From Ailanthus altissimus (taxonomy: Eukaryota; Streptophyta; Magnoliopsida; Sapindales; Simaroubaceae), in the NCBI GenBank assembly GCA_946807835.1, contig OX327710.1:19146501-19210500 (forward strand): a stretch of 64,000 nt of DNA. Direction: 5' to 3'. This document shows positions 1 through 14,260 of the stretch, in pieces; the stretch's first letter is position 1; each line of letters opens with the position of its first letter. A program made the translations under genes and the position numbers. The notes beneath the pieces were generated by a model that saw only the letters and a list, made by a program, of their open reading frames with translations, had not been told where the DNA came from and made no database searches.

Positions 1-1158
1 ATATACATTAATTTCGTTGCGAAATTAAACATGTAATCAACATATACACATTAACTTAAATTCTTAACAACTTAAGATTATGGAAAATATACTTTTGAAG
101 ACATCTAGTAAAAATTTTAAATTCGAATTTCTTAACTTCAACTTTGAGTTCACTTTGAAGTGCATTTTTGTTCAATTTTAGTTCACAACAATCTGGTGGA
201 ATTATGAAATTAAAATAGTAGCAATTTAATCTCCAACAACAATATTTATGTTACTTGAAAAAAAAATTAAAAGAATTTATTTTTTCATAACTCTTTATTT
301 AATGAAAAACTTTCAAAAACCAAAAATTTCTTTTTCCTCTCAACACTTGCACGAATTTTAATTCTCAAAGGTGTATGATTTATCCCAGAGGGAAGAATGC
401 TACTTATATGCCTGGCAATTGATATTGGTTTCTCTAGCATAAGCAAGCTGTTTCCTCTGCTTGTTCACTATGAATGAAATCTTGTCTGTGAATGACGCCA
501 TTTTAGTCGCTTATAAAATATGATGTAGAGCATTTTACTGTTCAAATAAACTCCCAGCATAATATTATGCTGATGATGTTAAATTCTGATCCATGAGTCT
601 TCGACATAAAGCCATACTTGCCATTAGGAGTTTTCTTGCACTGTTATTTAAGTGATTTCCATTTCATGATACGTTTATTGAAGGTTAAAAGTAAATAAGT
701 TGATATCCAGTAAAGAAAGATTTAAAGCATTAAAGTGACACTTTGCTTTAGCATAACTGTGGCCATTACATGTTAAACTTTCACAAGTTGCTTGAGTCTG
801 TATAAGAGATGCTATCTAACACGATCTGCCTTCAAAAAAAGAAATAGAAACAAGAAACACTGCACATGCGAAGTTGGAATCTGAAACTTAATTATTCAAA
901 CGGCTTACTATTATTACAAAGCAATTGAACCTTTCCTCAGATAGAAATCCCATTTTACATTCCATCAAAATTTTCCCACAACAAATGAAACTTCAATGAC
1001 ATGGAGAAACTAAATGGATATATAACCTATAAACACCACTATAACCAATTTAGTGAAAGTAATAATATACACACATAACTCGAAAGTTTTAAAGAGTGGG
1101 GTAAAGGGAAAAAAGAATAAGATGTGGAAAGGGGGAAGTATAAAATATTGCTTTATCA
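1..1158. other. Downstream flank of the LysM kinase gene
   Basis: AT-rich sequence without a recognisable multi-exon gene. The 3' untranslated region of the minus-strand LysM kinase should lie in the right part. The only coding-like item is a 33-codon minus-strand reading frame, listed separately. Confidence 0.5.
400..501 (-). CDS. Possible small protein or exon, 33 codons, unrecognised
   Basis: An ATG-started minus-strand reading frame (ATG at 501-499, TAG at 402-400) begins MASFTDKISFIVNKQRKQ and is rich in Lys, Gln and Asn. Its codon use looks more protein-like than the surrounding AT-rich DNA. I do not recognise the family and see no signal peptide or membrane segment. It could be a small peptide gene, a leftover exon, or chance. 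Confidence 0.15.
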   Translation of the reverse strand: MASFTDKISFIVNKQRKQLAYARETNINCQAYK

Positions 1159-4100
1159 TTATCTTCCTTGGACAAGGCCGCTAAATACTTGGCTGTTCCC
1201 TGCAAGGGTTGATTCCCACTCCACAGATGACAAGAGGATCTGTGACAGGGAAATTACAACTTGCTTCATGTCAGGCCGGAGGATAGGATCCTCATCTACA
1301 CATTGCTTCGCCAGCATGGCCACCTAGACAGAGACGATGTTTCGGCAAGACAAATAACAAGGTGAGTCATTATTCTGTAATAAAGCAGTAAAATTGCTTT
1401 TTTGTCAACTATGAGATACATAAAACACTTAAGGTTCGTTTAGAAACTTTATAACACAAAGCCAAGCTCCCTCTGTCATTAAGTAGACGTGGGATAAATA
1501 GAGTTGGCATGTTTCCATATTTAACTTGTTTATTAAGTCATTATATTTGTCATATTCATTTTCTTGCTATAGGTTTTGCTCCCATTTCTGGTCATTTTGT
1601 TATAAGTCACTTTTGTGGTCATTATGGTATGAGGCCAGACTTATTTGTTCAGATCAAGATATTAATGCAACTAAACTTCTAGTTTGTTTGTTTCAAAAAA
1701 AAAACTTCTAGTTTGTCAGAAAGATTGAAGGATTTTGTCCAGACATTGCAACTAGGCAAGGTCTACTAACAACTCGTCTTTTTTCCCCCAAAAAATTACA
1801 TCAAGAGAGAGATCAGAAGATGCTTAAATTTACCTTGAACAAACAATCATGGGGATACAAATCCATCATATTAGGGTCAATGTTATCTCTTAAGCTTGAC
1901 ATGCTCATTGAGTCGGGTGAGTTCCTGAGTGCTGCTAACATCTGCAATTTAAAAAAAAAAAGGGGTATTTTAGTGACAATATAGCATATATATTGCTTAA
2001 TGAAGTCAATATCACAGAAAGTGTACAGTACCAGAACTGCACAATGTATTTCCTACATTGCGTACTGATAATACAAGTTTAAAGTTTGGGAATTGATATC
2101 TTTAGTCAAGCTGTTTTTATACTACAGAGATAGAGCTGAATGTATGTGTTGGTAGATTCAAAATAACTATCATGTCCATAGAGCATGGGATTTGATTCAT
2201 AAAACCAGACACCAATTTATTAATCAGTCAATGCTCAAGATAGTGAACGGATAAGCGTTTATCTTCTGCCATTTTGTTTGCACTATATAGAAGTCTAAGT
2301 AATAGGAATTGGCCAAATGAATTCCCTTAGGAAAAAAAAGAGTGTTTCTTAAATCCATATTTTTATTGATGTATCGACTAAACGTCTATCTTTTAGAATG
2401 TGCATTAGCAGAACTTACAACTGATGCTAGTGAACGTCTTTCATGATTTTTGGTCACCACACCTTCACCCCGTATGATGGCCTCCTTCCCCGATATAATC
2501 TCAAAAAGAACAACACCAAATGCATACACATCACTTTTGGGTGTGGCCAGGCCATCACTCAAGTATCTGCACATGCCAGCAGTAAAACAGTTTAAAAGTT
2601 GAGGGACTACTCAAAAAAGGCAAGTAGCCAACAAAATTATCATAACTTACTCTGGCGCCAAATAACCAAATGTTCCAACAACTTTGGTTGCTGTAGCTTC
2701 TCCGTCACTTGTTCTTCCAACAAGTTTTGCCAACCCAAAATCTGAAATCTACAAGCAGGGAATGAAAATAACTTCAGTAAGAAGCAATAAAGTAAAACTA
2801 ATGTCTGAAAATTGAAAAAACCATAAAGTAATATGCTAGAACCTTTGCTCTAAAAGCGTCATCAAGCAAAATGTTGCTTGACTTGATATCTCGATGGACA
2901 TAGTGAGTTTTAGTATGTTCATGAACGTATTCCAAACCTCTAGCAGCATCAAGCGTGATCTGGACCCTCATGATCCAAGATAATGATGTATGACCTTCAT
3001 ACAAGTTAAACATTTGCATTTATAAGTAGCACAAAACATATTGTGGCAGCAAACAGTACAAGACATGGCCATACTTGAAAAAGGCTAGGTATAATATTCT
3101 TTCCAGAAAAGGAAAAGAAAGATTAATTCTGACCGGAAAGTTAATGCAACTGAGATTTTAAAAAAACATGAAAAGAAGAACAGTGAATCCAAGTGTTTGA
3201 ATAGTTAAAGAGTCTTGCTAAGCTAGAGTGATTTTGATTCTAGCTTATTTTCATAACTTAATATCACAGTTACAATCCTGACACCGAAATCAAGCAGAAA
3301 CAACACGCAATAATACGTTCTCAGGTATTAGCAGGTAGTCTTACCCTTGTTCTGAGGATCATGTAAATGGCTTTTAAGTGAACCCTTTTGAGCATATTCA
3401 TATATAAGGAAGAGCTCGTCATCAGTAGCTGCATAGCCGATCAATTCTATCTTGATAATTTAACCAAGATAAGAGTCAAAGCCTTGAACAGATGAAAGCA
3501 ACATGCATCACAACTTTAAAGAACCAGTAATCATTCAAACAGCTAAGAGCATTACCAGATTAGTATGATGAACCTTGCACAGTATTTTCATTTCTGCCAT
3601 GAATTCTTTAGTTTTCGTAGCAGTCATCCTTTTAATAGCAACTTCCTGAAAGGTTTCAAATCCACATCACTGATGATGTGATGATAAAAATTTACCTCAC
3701 ATGCTCAAGAAACGTAATTCGAAAAAAAGTTGTAAATTACTGCAAACCTGGTTTCGAAGGAGGCCATAATACACAGAACCATATGTTCCATGGCCAAGAA
3801 GACTTGAATCAGAAAACCCATCAGTTGCGAAAATAATATCATCATAGGTGAAAACTATTGGCTTATCCAAGTCAAATACATCAGTCACAAGAGCTGCAAG
3901 AAGTTAAGAATATTATGAAATCGAGAAATCTCAAAATTGAAACAACATCACATAGATCAACAGAGGGACAGAAAAAAGTCTGATAATTGCTAACATTTGC
4001 AACTTCTATATTTATATTGGCTTTGATTACTTATTTCCTTCCAGCGTCTGCAAGCTTGTGATCTTTGATGGAAAAGAGTCGTGTAACAAGCTATTATTTG

Positions 4101-5816
4101 TATGTTATGGCTCAAAAAAGAAAACTTAACTGCGCATGTAGACAATAAACTATACATGATAAAATCTTGAAAAGCAGAAAGTTTGGAACAATGAATTAAT
4201 CAATAGTGTGCGCGAGCAATCAATATTTTGAACACTACATCACCTTTAGGAATGGTAATTGGAGGGTTGCTAGCTTCACCAGTGGTCTGCTTGTAATCCC
4301 CAGAGCCCGTATACCTTCTAGAAGCACAACAAAAGCTTGGCTTCCGCAGAATATGAAACTTATGTGAACTCTTGCCGTCAGGATCTTTAGCAGAATTTCT
4401 GTGGGCTTCTCCAAAGCAGCTTGATGACCTCAAGCAAATACATATTAAAATACTCAACACTATTAGTGCAAGCCCAACCCCTAAACCCCCTATGATCCAT
4501 CCATATGGCATGTGAGCCTTATGCTTCACTTGGCTTGCTGCAAATAAATAGTTAAATGAGTCATTATATTATGCTAGTTGGGGTAAATTTGAAAAATCAC
4601 AGCATAAAAAGAAGACAGAAATATTAAAAAACTCTGAAATTTTGCAAAACCAACTCTGTTTTGTTTTACATTCCAAATACATTTAGACCACATTGGTATT
4701 GATTCTACAAGATTCCAGCTTTCAGTCAAAATTTAACTTCTACCAAATCCAGTCACTAACAGCAAATCAGCAATGTCAAACTATATATATTCCATGAAAC
4801 AGGTTATTTATTCCATGCAAATTTGTGCTGCCCATACCTGCAAAATTGTGGACGGGTGGCACAGGAGCAGGTGCAGGGGAAGTGTCGTTCTGCACAGGAT
4901 AAGGCTCACCAGGAACTGCAATATACCATATCGTAAATTATTAAATCGATAGACAAAACACCGGTAGAAATCTTAATAAAGCATTTCGGTTCAATTAATT
5001 TAAGCACAATCACTCCACAACACAGGATTCACCAAAATTATGCCAAATTCACATTGTATAACCAATATACACATTTCCCGTCAATAACAATTCTGTATCT
5101 AAATCCTCCACATTTTTAAATCCAAAATTTAAACCAATCTCTACACACAAAACTATTAAACTAGCTGAAGAAACACACTGAAATAAAAAAGGAAAGAGTA
5201 AGATTAAAAACCAACCTGAATTCAGTGGAATGTAGTACAGATCATCAACAGTGACATTATTAGGATTTACAATCCCATTCACTTGCTCAATACTATCCAT
5301 ACTGACCCCAAACCTGCTAGCCAAAGATTGAACAGTATCCCCATCTTTCATCACATAACTCATCAAGTAATTCCATAACCCACTTGAGCACCCACAGAAC
5401 AGCCTTAGTGACACTACTGACCCAGCTCTAGCCATTCTTGAGCTATTGTTCAAGATAGCAAGCCCGTCATATGCATCCACAACCAAGTCATACACATAGC
5501 CACCATTGGATTTCACTGTAAATGTGGTGTTACTCACATAATTCTTCGTTGTTGACAAACAAGAACAATTCTTTTTGACAAAGATGTAATTGTTCCCATT
5601 CCCTTCTACTGTCACATCTTCTGGTAACACATCAAACATGCTCTGGATCACTGACAGAGTCTGGTTTGGCTGCATCTTATAAGCCAAAAACGATGTACAT
5701 AGCCGTGTTGTGTCCGTACAGTTCATGGGCTGTCTATATGAATACAAAGATTCAATTTTTAACACAAGAGAAGCAATATATAACCAAATCAATAAATGGG
5801 ACCTTCCAAAATCCAT
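1159..5816 (-). CDS. LYK3: LysM domain receptor-like kinase, LYK3 type
   Basis: Plasma-membrane receptor kinase expected to sense N-acetylglucosamine-type or polysaccharide ligands through its ectodomain. Exons on the minus strand, in order: 5816-5216, 4915-4838, 4537-4244, 3893-3748, 3645-3556, 3450-3345, 2994-2843, 2748-2651, 2566-2419, 1941-1834, 1323-1159. All junctions are GT-AG and the frame closes at 661 aa (Arabidopsis LYK3 is about 650). The product has a signal peptide, a LysM ectodomain with paired Cys-x-Cys motifs (KKNCSC, FCGC) and a Pro-rich stalk. A transmembrane segment spans about 240-262, followed by a Ser/Thr kinase. The kinase looks active: glycine loop from Gly358, Lys378, HRD Asp474, DFG Asp492 and an APE-type motif. 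The start was chosen at MDFGRS because the signal peptide follows directly; an in-frame ATG lies 7 codons upstream. From memory, Arabidopsis LYK3 links immunity and abscisic acid responses; the role here is inferred. Confidence 0.93.
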
Positions 5817-6139
5817 TCTTTGATATTCAGCTCTCACTATTCAATCTTCAACCAATACAAAATCCAAACTTTGAGCCAAACTAAGCTCAAACAACAAAAA
5901 ATAGCTTCAAAAGAATTAAAAGAAGAACAAGAACTTGATTCAATTGATTGAACAAAAATGCTATTCGTATTTTGATTAAGAAAGGGGGCTTGAACTTGAA
6001 GGACAACAAGAGAAGAAAGGAATGAATAAGAGGGGCGTCTGAAGAAAGAAAGAGCATGTTCTTTGGTAATGTGATGTCTTTGTATTTGTTTTGTCTTGTA
6101 TTGGTTATCGCATTGAGTGTATCTGGTAACTGCTATCAC

Positions 6140-9100
6140 TGTAAAAAGAGAAAGCGACTGCTTTCAAATTCGGACGGAGATTAGAGAATAAAAAAAAGAA
6201 AAGAAAAAAGATTAGACAGATGAGTTAACAAAGTTTACAGAACCACCCACCTGCAGATTTTACTTTAACTAAACTCTAATTTTCAATAAAATATATTTTT
6301 TTAAATAAATAAAAATTGTGAATTGCACTTTAATAATATATTATTATTATATATTTTGATAAAAAAAATTACTGTAAATATTAATATATTGTTATAATAT
6401 TCAAAAAAAAAAAAAACTACCCCTTATTTTTAAAAACTCTTCTTTAGAAAATGTGAAATATTTGCCATTAATATTATTTCTTCTTCTCGAGGGGTTGTAC
6501 GTTGGGTTTTTGTTCAATGAACATTAGGAATTATTACAATGATCCATTAAATCAGCTTGATTCTATCTTTCATTGTTTAATTATAAATAAATAAACAAAA
6601 TGACAAATTTTCAATTTTTATAATGTCATTCAACTTGATTACTTTTAGCAAGATTGAGTACACAATCATAAGAAAATTACATATAAAAGTTGTTAGAATT
6701 AAAAATTTAAAATTATATTTAAGTATTATTTTGAGTTAAAAATTAATGAAAAATTAACATACGGTTAAGTACACATTGAATGAATGAAAAGTAAATAAAA
6801 ATTAAAAATTAAAAATAAAGAGAGACGCAAAAATATGAGGAGACATTCTCTAAATGTGAGTGTTGCAATTTGCATGTGAACTCGTATTCAAATTAAGTTT
6901 AAAATTTTTAGTGATATTTAAGAGTCTATATAAACATTTGTAATCTTTTAAAATAATTAACATTAGATAAAAAAAATTCAAAAGAAAAATAGAGAGTTAA
7001 AAAGCGTTTAAGTGTTAAGTGCGCAAGAGAATACCATAAGAATACTTAAATATTATGTATACAAGAAAATACTAATAAATTCGTGAGCTAACTCGTCGTC
7101 TATTACTATATTCTTTATAAAAAAATGTTGTGATTTAAGAATTTTATGTAAACTAATAATAGAAGTTAAGATCACGCGATCTATTATAAACGTATACATT
7201 TATTGTCAAATTATATAACTTTTATTGTATTTTATGTGTGTAATTATTTATCTCTTTATATATAATTTTTTTATTTCTAATTATTAAAATATTTTATAGA
7301 GCACTTAAAAAAAATAGAGTACATATTAAAACTTTAACAAAAATTATATTCGATTACATTTATTTTAAAAATCACAAATGTTAAACAATATACCAACCCT
7401 TTTTATATTATCTTAGTTAAACACATCTTTACATATAATAAAAAGTTTTTAGAACCTTTTTTTTTTACAATAAGGTTTAAGGTAATTCATTAATAAATAA
7501 TTTTTTTTGAAAATATTGATTTTCTTAAAGTTTGTATTCAAAAATTTTTATTTGTCTCACCTTCACATGTTAATTATTGGATCGTGTTGGAGGTTAATAG
7601 TACTTTTCTCTTTAATGGAAAGGAGAAGTGTACTTTAATATTAACAGGAGAATTGTGGGAGTGATTTTCTTGAAAATTTTATAAAAAAAAAGTTGGAAAT
7701 GAATTTCCCAAAATCTTAAGGGGTAATTTGGGAAATGGAATTCACGAGATAAAAAGAGTAATGAAAGCTGGTTTTGGGGAAAAAGATGGGCACAAGTTGC
7801 GAAGAGCTGGCAATTTCATATTGACACTTGTTGTGGGTCCCCCCTTCTTTCATTCCCCGCCAAATATCTCCATTTAATCGCCGATTATATTCACGAGTGG
7901 TAGATTTTCACATGTCAAACAGTAATTTCTCGCTGACTTTTTCTGCCTTTTGACCGTAACTTACCGACATTGAGAACATATCAAGTGCTTCTGTGTTTGT
8001 GTGACTATAATACGATGATGAATTTAGAGTCGTTGGATTGAAGACCAGGGTTTGTGATGAAAAAATCTATTCTTATCATATCAATAATCTACCCACAAGG
8101 CCACGAAATTGAAAATTTGAAGACTACCGTCACTAATAAATAAATTTTTATGAATGATAATAAATATTTAGCTCGTAAAAAATAACACACTGTCGCTTAT
8201 TTAAATTAATTAGTATTATAAGTAAACTTTATGTAAAAGTAGAGATCAAATATTTTATTCTTGACAGTAGCTTTCAACAATTAATGAACATAAATAGTTG
8301 TTTTTTATGGATCTGAAGTGTGTTTTGTAATTAATTAATTAATATAGTTAATTAGGTTGGGTTTAGTGGATTATTGGCAAGGAACTGTTGGAGTAGGTTT
8401 TATAGAATGGTGGCGGAAGCAGGGAATGGAAGCCAAAAACACGTTGCCGATTTTGATGATAAATGGATCGGAGACTTGAGTGTTGACTAGGTAGGCCCCC
8501 ACGTGGGCAGGAGACAACTGTAAATATAATATAATTACTAAAATTGGCACAAAAGCCAAAAAGATACCAAACACACCCCCAATTTCGAGACTGATATCAT
8601 TAAAAATTAACCTACTGTAATTTAATTCTATCTACATACTACTAATTATTTCTTTACTGACAATAATTAAAAAATTTAATACTAATTCGGATTTTTCAAA
8701 TTTTCTTTTCTTTTTTTATTAATATTGGAGTTGACATTTTATTTTTAAAATATAAATATTATGGTGTTTATTTTTGACAAATGGATGTCGATAATGTCAA
8801 CATTAGATATATGAAGTGACAAAAGTATGAATAGCCCCAATCTTTTTACGATATGAAGTGAATTTTGGCTTGTTTTTTGAGAACCAACTTTTTTTCAGGA
8901 ACCTACAAAGAATGATGATGATGACGATGATGAAGTAACAAGAGGAAAAGCTAGTTCAAAGAAACCATCATTGTGTTTGCATTTTAAGTCTCAAACAATG
9001 GCCTTTTCCAGCTCAATTATCACAACTATTGGTGCCTCTTGTTTCACTTTTGCATGCCCTAAAATTCTAAATAAATGTACCCTCACCACATTCAAAGTTG

Positions 9101-10990
9101 TATTAATATTTACAAAGTTATTTTTAATATACATTTTTAAAAAAATGTCATTTTGCTTAGCAAAAATGTTGATAGGGGTATGTTATAGGATAAGAATTAG
9201 ATGTCTAAGCATAAATATGATTTACTTAGATTGCCTGCCTAAATGGAAACCTAATCAAACATCTTTTCACAACTATTTTTTTTAATAATTAAAAAAAAAA
9301 AGAAAAGAAAAGGTTTAGGTGGGATGTGGGCTCATTGTCCACATCATGTACATGTGGATTTTGGCTGGAAAAATTAATCATGCATGTGAGATTATAAGAT
9401 AATGTGTAACCTTCCAAAATATAAAACTACATATAGCTTTGTTTATAACATTAGCATTGGCATCTTATGATAAGGACACTTTATAATTAATAAAATTTTA
9501 GAATTAGTTAAATGTCGCCTTAATATATGTGACACTTCACATGCACACTTAAAAAAAAACCCCAAAAAGAAAAAAAAAATTACTTAATTGATTCGTATGT
9601 AATATTATTGTAGTTTTAATATATTGTATGCAATTAATATTTTTAACAATCTACTATGCTAAGTGTCTTTTTATATTGTGCTTTTAAAACATAATTTTTA
9701 GTTTAAAAAAATGTTGATATTTTGCTATTGAATTATTTTTAAGGTTTATGGATAGAATAATATTATATTTTTTAAATAATATTTTAAATTAGATATCAAA
9801 TAATTATTAAATAATAAAAATATATAAATAATTTTAAAAGTTAAACTATTTTACCATCTAAAAATTACTAAACATATTAATTTACAACAAAAATTTAAAA
9901 TACTAATAATGTTTTGAACATCATTAAGTATAATATTATTAACAGATCAATAATATTACATCGTAAAATTTATGATATAAAAAATTATAAAATTATTGAA
10001 AAGATATATAAATATTAAATAAAATTATTTTAATTCACTTTAATCTACGGTTCTCATATAGACAAAAACAAACGAAACCACGGGAGACTATCCCCTTTTA
10101 AGAATACTACTATCCTTTAGAACGAAAATGTTAAAAAAAAAAAAAAGAAACTATTCTCGCATAAAAAAGACCAACTAACCTAAGAAAAAATAATATTTGA
10201 ATCATACGATTTATGTTTTAAGAAAATAAGCTAATATGCAATTTTTTTATATTAAATATTTATATAAAATAGAGGCCCCACAAACCTTGGTTCTTGTCAA
10301 GTGCTTTACATTTGGATAAAAGCTGTGGCAAATTCAGAGAAGACAGCTTTCGTTTGATAAGGAAGTGGGTGTCAATTGTCTTCAATTATTATGTGATTTA
10401 TATATTTTATTTGGAAGGGTAGATAATTGTGTTTTCAACGATGATTGTGCTCAAGACTTCACATTGTTGTCCAAAGTTTCCATGCGATGCTGCAACACAC
10501 CTCTCTTTTTTCTTTTTTCTTCTTTTTTTTTTGGGGTGTGTTAATTTTACATGAAAAACAATTTCGTGATGAAAATTCGAATTTTGACTTCATTTTATTC
10601 CACAAAAACATGAAAATCAAGCTCTCCTTTTTGTGAGCAGATTATTCAAGCAAGTCTTATGGTTCATATATATATATATATATTTTCTTTTTAAATCACT
10701 TTATCAAGTTAATCATTGTCTGTTGGTGATTATTTATGAGTGGTATTAATTTCTTAAAATATTGCGAGTGAACATAACGTGCATGGCACGGGGTTCTTAA
10801 TTAATGTGCTTAAATAAGAATTAACCCATCTGCAAATAGTCTTTGATTTTGCCATCTCTATTTAATTTTAATGCACGAGCAAGAGCATGACCCATTTGAG
10901 TGAAGCCTCCTGCATCTTCATGAAATGATCCAGCCATAACAACAACAATAAATTTATAGAGAGACAAAGTCTCAAACTTGTGTATAATTT
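6140..10990. other. Long AT-rich intergenic region
   Basis: Contains the presumed upstream region of the LysM kinase (near 5.9-6.3 kb), then about 4.5 kb of AT-rich DNA with homopolymer runs and a TA dinucleotide run near 10664-10683. A reading frame at 8971-9285 has no family features. I see no supportable gene. Confidence 0.5.
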
Positions 10991-10993
10991 TAG

Positions 10994-11377
10994 CAACCCA
11001 TTGTTAAGGAAGCTCTCACACATATGGGAACTTTGCTTTTTTAAGCAGAGTCTACACACAAAAAGGAGTTGAGTGATTACATTATGGGCCAAGATGAACA
11101 AAACATGTTAACCAATGGGCTTTTCTTTTATTAAATTCTTTTCACATGATAAATACCCATTTGAGTTGCAATTCAACCCATTTATGACCTAGCCCATTGA
11201 TAAGGAGCTCTCATACATATGGGCTTTGCTTTTAGCAGAATCTACACACAAAAGAGGAGTTGAGTGATTACATAATGGGCCAAGATGAACAAAACAAATG
11301 CTGACCAATGGGTTTTGTTTTTTCTTTTTCTTTTTCTTTTTTTTTTTCTTCACATTGAGTGGCAATTCAACCAAACC
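10994..11377. repeat. Tandem duplication, unit about 196 bp
   Basis: Two adjacent copies (about 10994-11189 and 11190-11377) share blocks such as the one with GAGTTGAGTGATTACAT and the one with GGGCCAAGATGAACAAAAC. The copies differ by small indels and by expansion of a pyrimidine run in the second. No coding function is seen. Confidence 0.75.
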
Positions 11378-12956
11378 AACTTTCAGCTTTGTTCTTATAT
11401 TCACCAAAAAAAAAAAAAAAAAACAGCAAATGCCACTTGTTAAAGATATATCACCCACTCAACTCAGTTGAGTAAAAGAAAAATGTCATATGAAAGCCCT
11501 TTACTTTTAGGCAAAGAGGGGGTCCTCAAATTAAGCACTTTTTGAAGACTAAAAAGAATAAAAATGTCATGTTGTGGTAGGAATGTAGAAGAACTCCATT
11601 ACTTACAACTTTTGCATCTTAGCATTTTTTTTTCTGGGTAGTTGAGGCTTCAAATTGAGATAATGTTTTTATTTAATTTGATTTTTTTTTTACTTGGTCT
11701 TGATTCTTTTTCTTCTTTTGAAATCTTCATCAAACTATGCCAAACTAGCTTTCTTTCTTGTCCCAATTAAAAGTTCCACATTTTAATAATAAATAATTTG
11801 TGAGGGACCCTTTTCATCATCAATCCCTTTCCTTTTGGATCTCTTTTTATTTAAAAAAAGAAAAAAAATCATTGCCACCTCCCAAAATCTTCTAGAGACT
11901 TACTTAGATCAATGTCATTGTAATACCAACCTTTAATAGATATGATTAATAATTAAACCATCATAAGATTAGCTTTGGAAGAAAATTTTGTACAAGTTTT
12001 TAAATATCATTTTCTTTAATAACAAAACACTAAATGCAAGATTAATAAAAAAATTCTCATATGTAAACATTAGTGTGGTCTTAAAATATTAACGTTTTGA
12101 AAATTTGGTATCCATTTAAATAAATTAGTTTAATATAACTTGAAATATAAAATTTTTTTTATAATATTTTATATTTTAAAAATGTGTCGACGTCTGCACT
12201 TAAAAAGTACCCCAAATTTCATACTTACATTTGATTATAATTTGATACAACCCAACTAAGAACTAAAAAGAGATTAGATGTAGGAAGGGAGAGTTGGAAT
12301 AGAACTTTTGGTGATAGGGGGTGAGAACAAAAGTGCTTTTGGTTTTGTTCATTGACCTTGTTATTCTTTTTGAAATGTACAAATCTCCTAGTGATCGAGT
12401 AGTCACTAATGGACAATAATTTTTTTGACGGCACATAATGGATTCACACTACTCATTCCGAGCATAAGGGCTTTTTTTATTTATTTATTTATCATCTCAT
12501 ATATAAAGGACAAATGGGGATAGATACGACTTGATAAAATAAATAAAAAAGCACTTCTAGATTTTTAGTTTGTGTCTCTCAATTTTAGTGAAAGAATGGT
12601 TAGAATGATTTGGAAAAGCACTTCTAATTATATCGAGTCATCACTTTTGGAAGTCAGAGAGCATAATTTCCTCTGGCATGCTAGAAAAAAAAAAAAATCA
12701 AACTATTGAGTTGTGAATTGATTAAATTACTTATAAATTTAATTCAGTATACTCTAATCACCTAATATTAAATTCCAATCCTGTTTATGCAAAATTTGAA
12801 TTTCTCTTATGAATTTCTCAAACTCTTGTTTCAAACATAAGTTTAAATATAAAATTAAATATTTTTATATAAATTGTTTTCAAGCTTCAAATTTTTAATA
12901 ATTATTTAAAAAAATACTAATTAAAACAACATAAATAAATTAATAATATTAAATAA
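11378..12956. other. Intergenic, no gene seen
   Basis: AT-rich DNA with long A and T runs. A minus-strand reading frame at 12225-12434 lacks family features and is considered chance. Confidence 0.5.
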
Positions 12957-13206
12957 GAGTAATGATACGCCTACATAGTTAGGATATAAACTATTGTTTG
13001 ATATTTATATAATTATAATAATATTATACGTACTAAATTTTGATCTTAAAATTTAGATCACTAATGATGTATCAACTAATTATTGAATGATTAATTTTAA
13101 TAATTTTTAAAATTATTTATTATATTATTTTTTTATTTAATAATAATTTAATACTTTATTTAAAATCTAAATTTTGAGATATAATCTGAGAAGTGTAATA
13201 TTACTC
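12957..13206. mobile_element. MITE-like element, 250 bp
   Basis: The segment starts GAGTAATGATAC and ends GTAATATTACTC, so the ends are imperfect inverted repeats. The AT-rich interior is partly self-complementary. It resembles the elements at 14104-14260 and 21268-21428 in terminal sequence and interior blocks (ATTATTTATTATATTATTTT). No clear target-site duplication was found. Confidence 0.5.
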
Positions 13207-14103
13207 ATATAATTATTATATTAAATATAAATAAAAAGTCAATAATTATTTAATAAATAATAATTATTAATTAATAAAATATATGATACTATTCTATTAA
13301 TAATTATATCTGAAAAGAAAAATAAAATGTTTACAGTTTTGGATTCTAATAAAAAATTAATCAAAGTAGTTAAGTCTGACATCATCTTCTCATTTGAAAA
13401 AAAACTAACTTTTGATGTGTTAGTGTTAAGATTTTACATAAAAGTAAACTTGAGATTATTATCCAAGTGTCAACCAATAACCTTGCACCATTTGCTTGCT
13501 CGTAGTCATAAATAGTTGAAAAGTCAATAGATTTTCACTTTTGATAACTCTGCTTGCTTGTGCGCATGCGTTTTGAGAGACAAAGACTTAAAAAAGGAGT
13601 CTCCCTTACCTTTTAATGTAATCTTGACTTAAATCAAGAAAAATCATAAACCCATAACAAAGTCATCATTAAATTCAAACTTAGCAGACTCCTTAACCCT
13701 AATTATAATCACAAAGAGGATGAATCCTTTTAATTAAAATAATCTATCTTAAGGATAATAAAATAAGGCTATAAAAGACTTTAATGGCCACCTTTTTTTT
13801 ATTAATAGAAGAAGAACCTTGTGTATATACATTGCATCATGGGTACAAATTATTCAAGCCACCCTCTTAACCAATAATTATCAAATAAAGAAGCTTTTTA
13901 ATGAGGGTTTGTTATCAATACATATCTTACTTTTTGGTCCAAAACCTTCATGCTTCTAATTATCACAATCACAACCAAAATACTCTTTGCTTAGAAAGAA
14001 CATTGCTTTATTCCATGTATCTCACTTCCATTCTTATCTTAATTGCATGTTTTCAATTTTTTTTTACTTTTATTTTTTTGCAAAGAAACTCCTTTTATCA
14101 TAT
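13207..14103. other. Intergenic, no gene seen
   Basis: AT-rich with short open frames only (13327-13515 and 13901-14143), neither with recognisable domains. Confidence 0.45.
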
Positions 14104-14260
14104 GAGTAATACTACATATTTTAAAATATATCTCAAAAAATAATATATTAAATAATTATTAGGTGTGAAATTGTATAAATTTTAAAATTATTAATTATAT
14201 CATTTTTATCATTTAATAATTATTTGATATATTATTTTTTAAAATACTTAATATTATTCT
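14104..14260. mobile_element. MITE-like element, about 157 bp
   Basis: The left arm (GAGTAATACTAC, later AATAATATATTAAATAATTA) is mirrored by the right arm (TAATTATTTGATATATTATT and AATATTATTCT). This gives long inverted repeats around a short centre. It belongs with the 12957-13206 element by terminal similarity. Confidence 0.55.

Noticed and set aside
5837..6139. 100-codon minus-strand frame just upstream of the LysM kinase
   Set aside because: It lies in the presumed 5' leader or promoter, has no family features and ends before the kinase start.
8886..9285. A possible exon starting with an Asp-rich stretch after a TTTTTTTCAG acceptor-like site
   Set aside because: The Asp run is a GAT microsatellite, the rest has no recognisable domain, and no partner exons were found.
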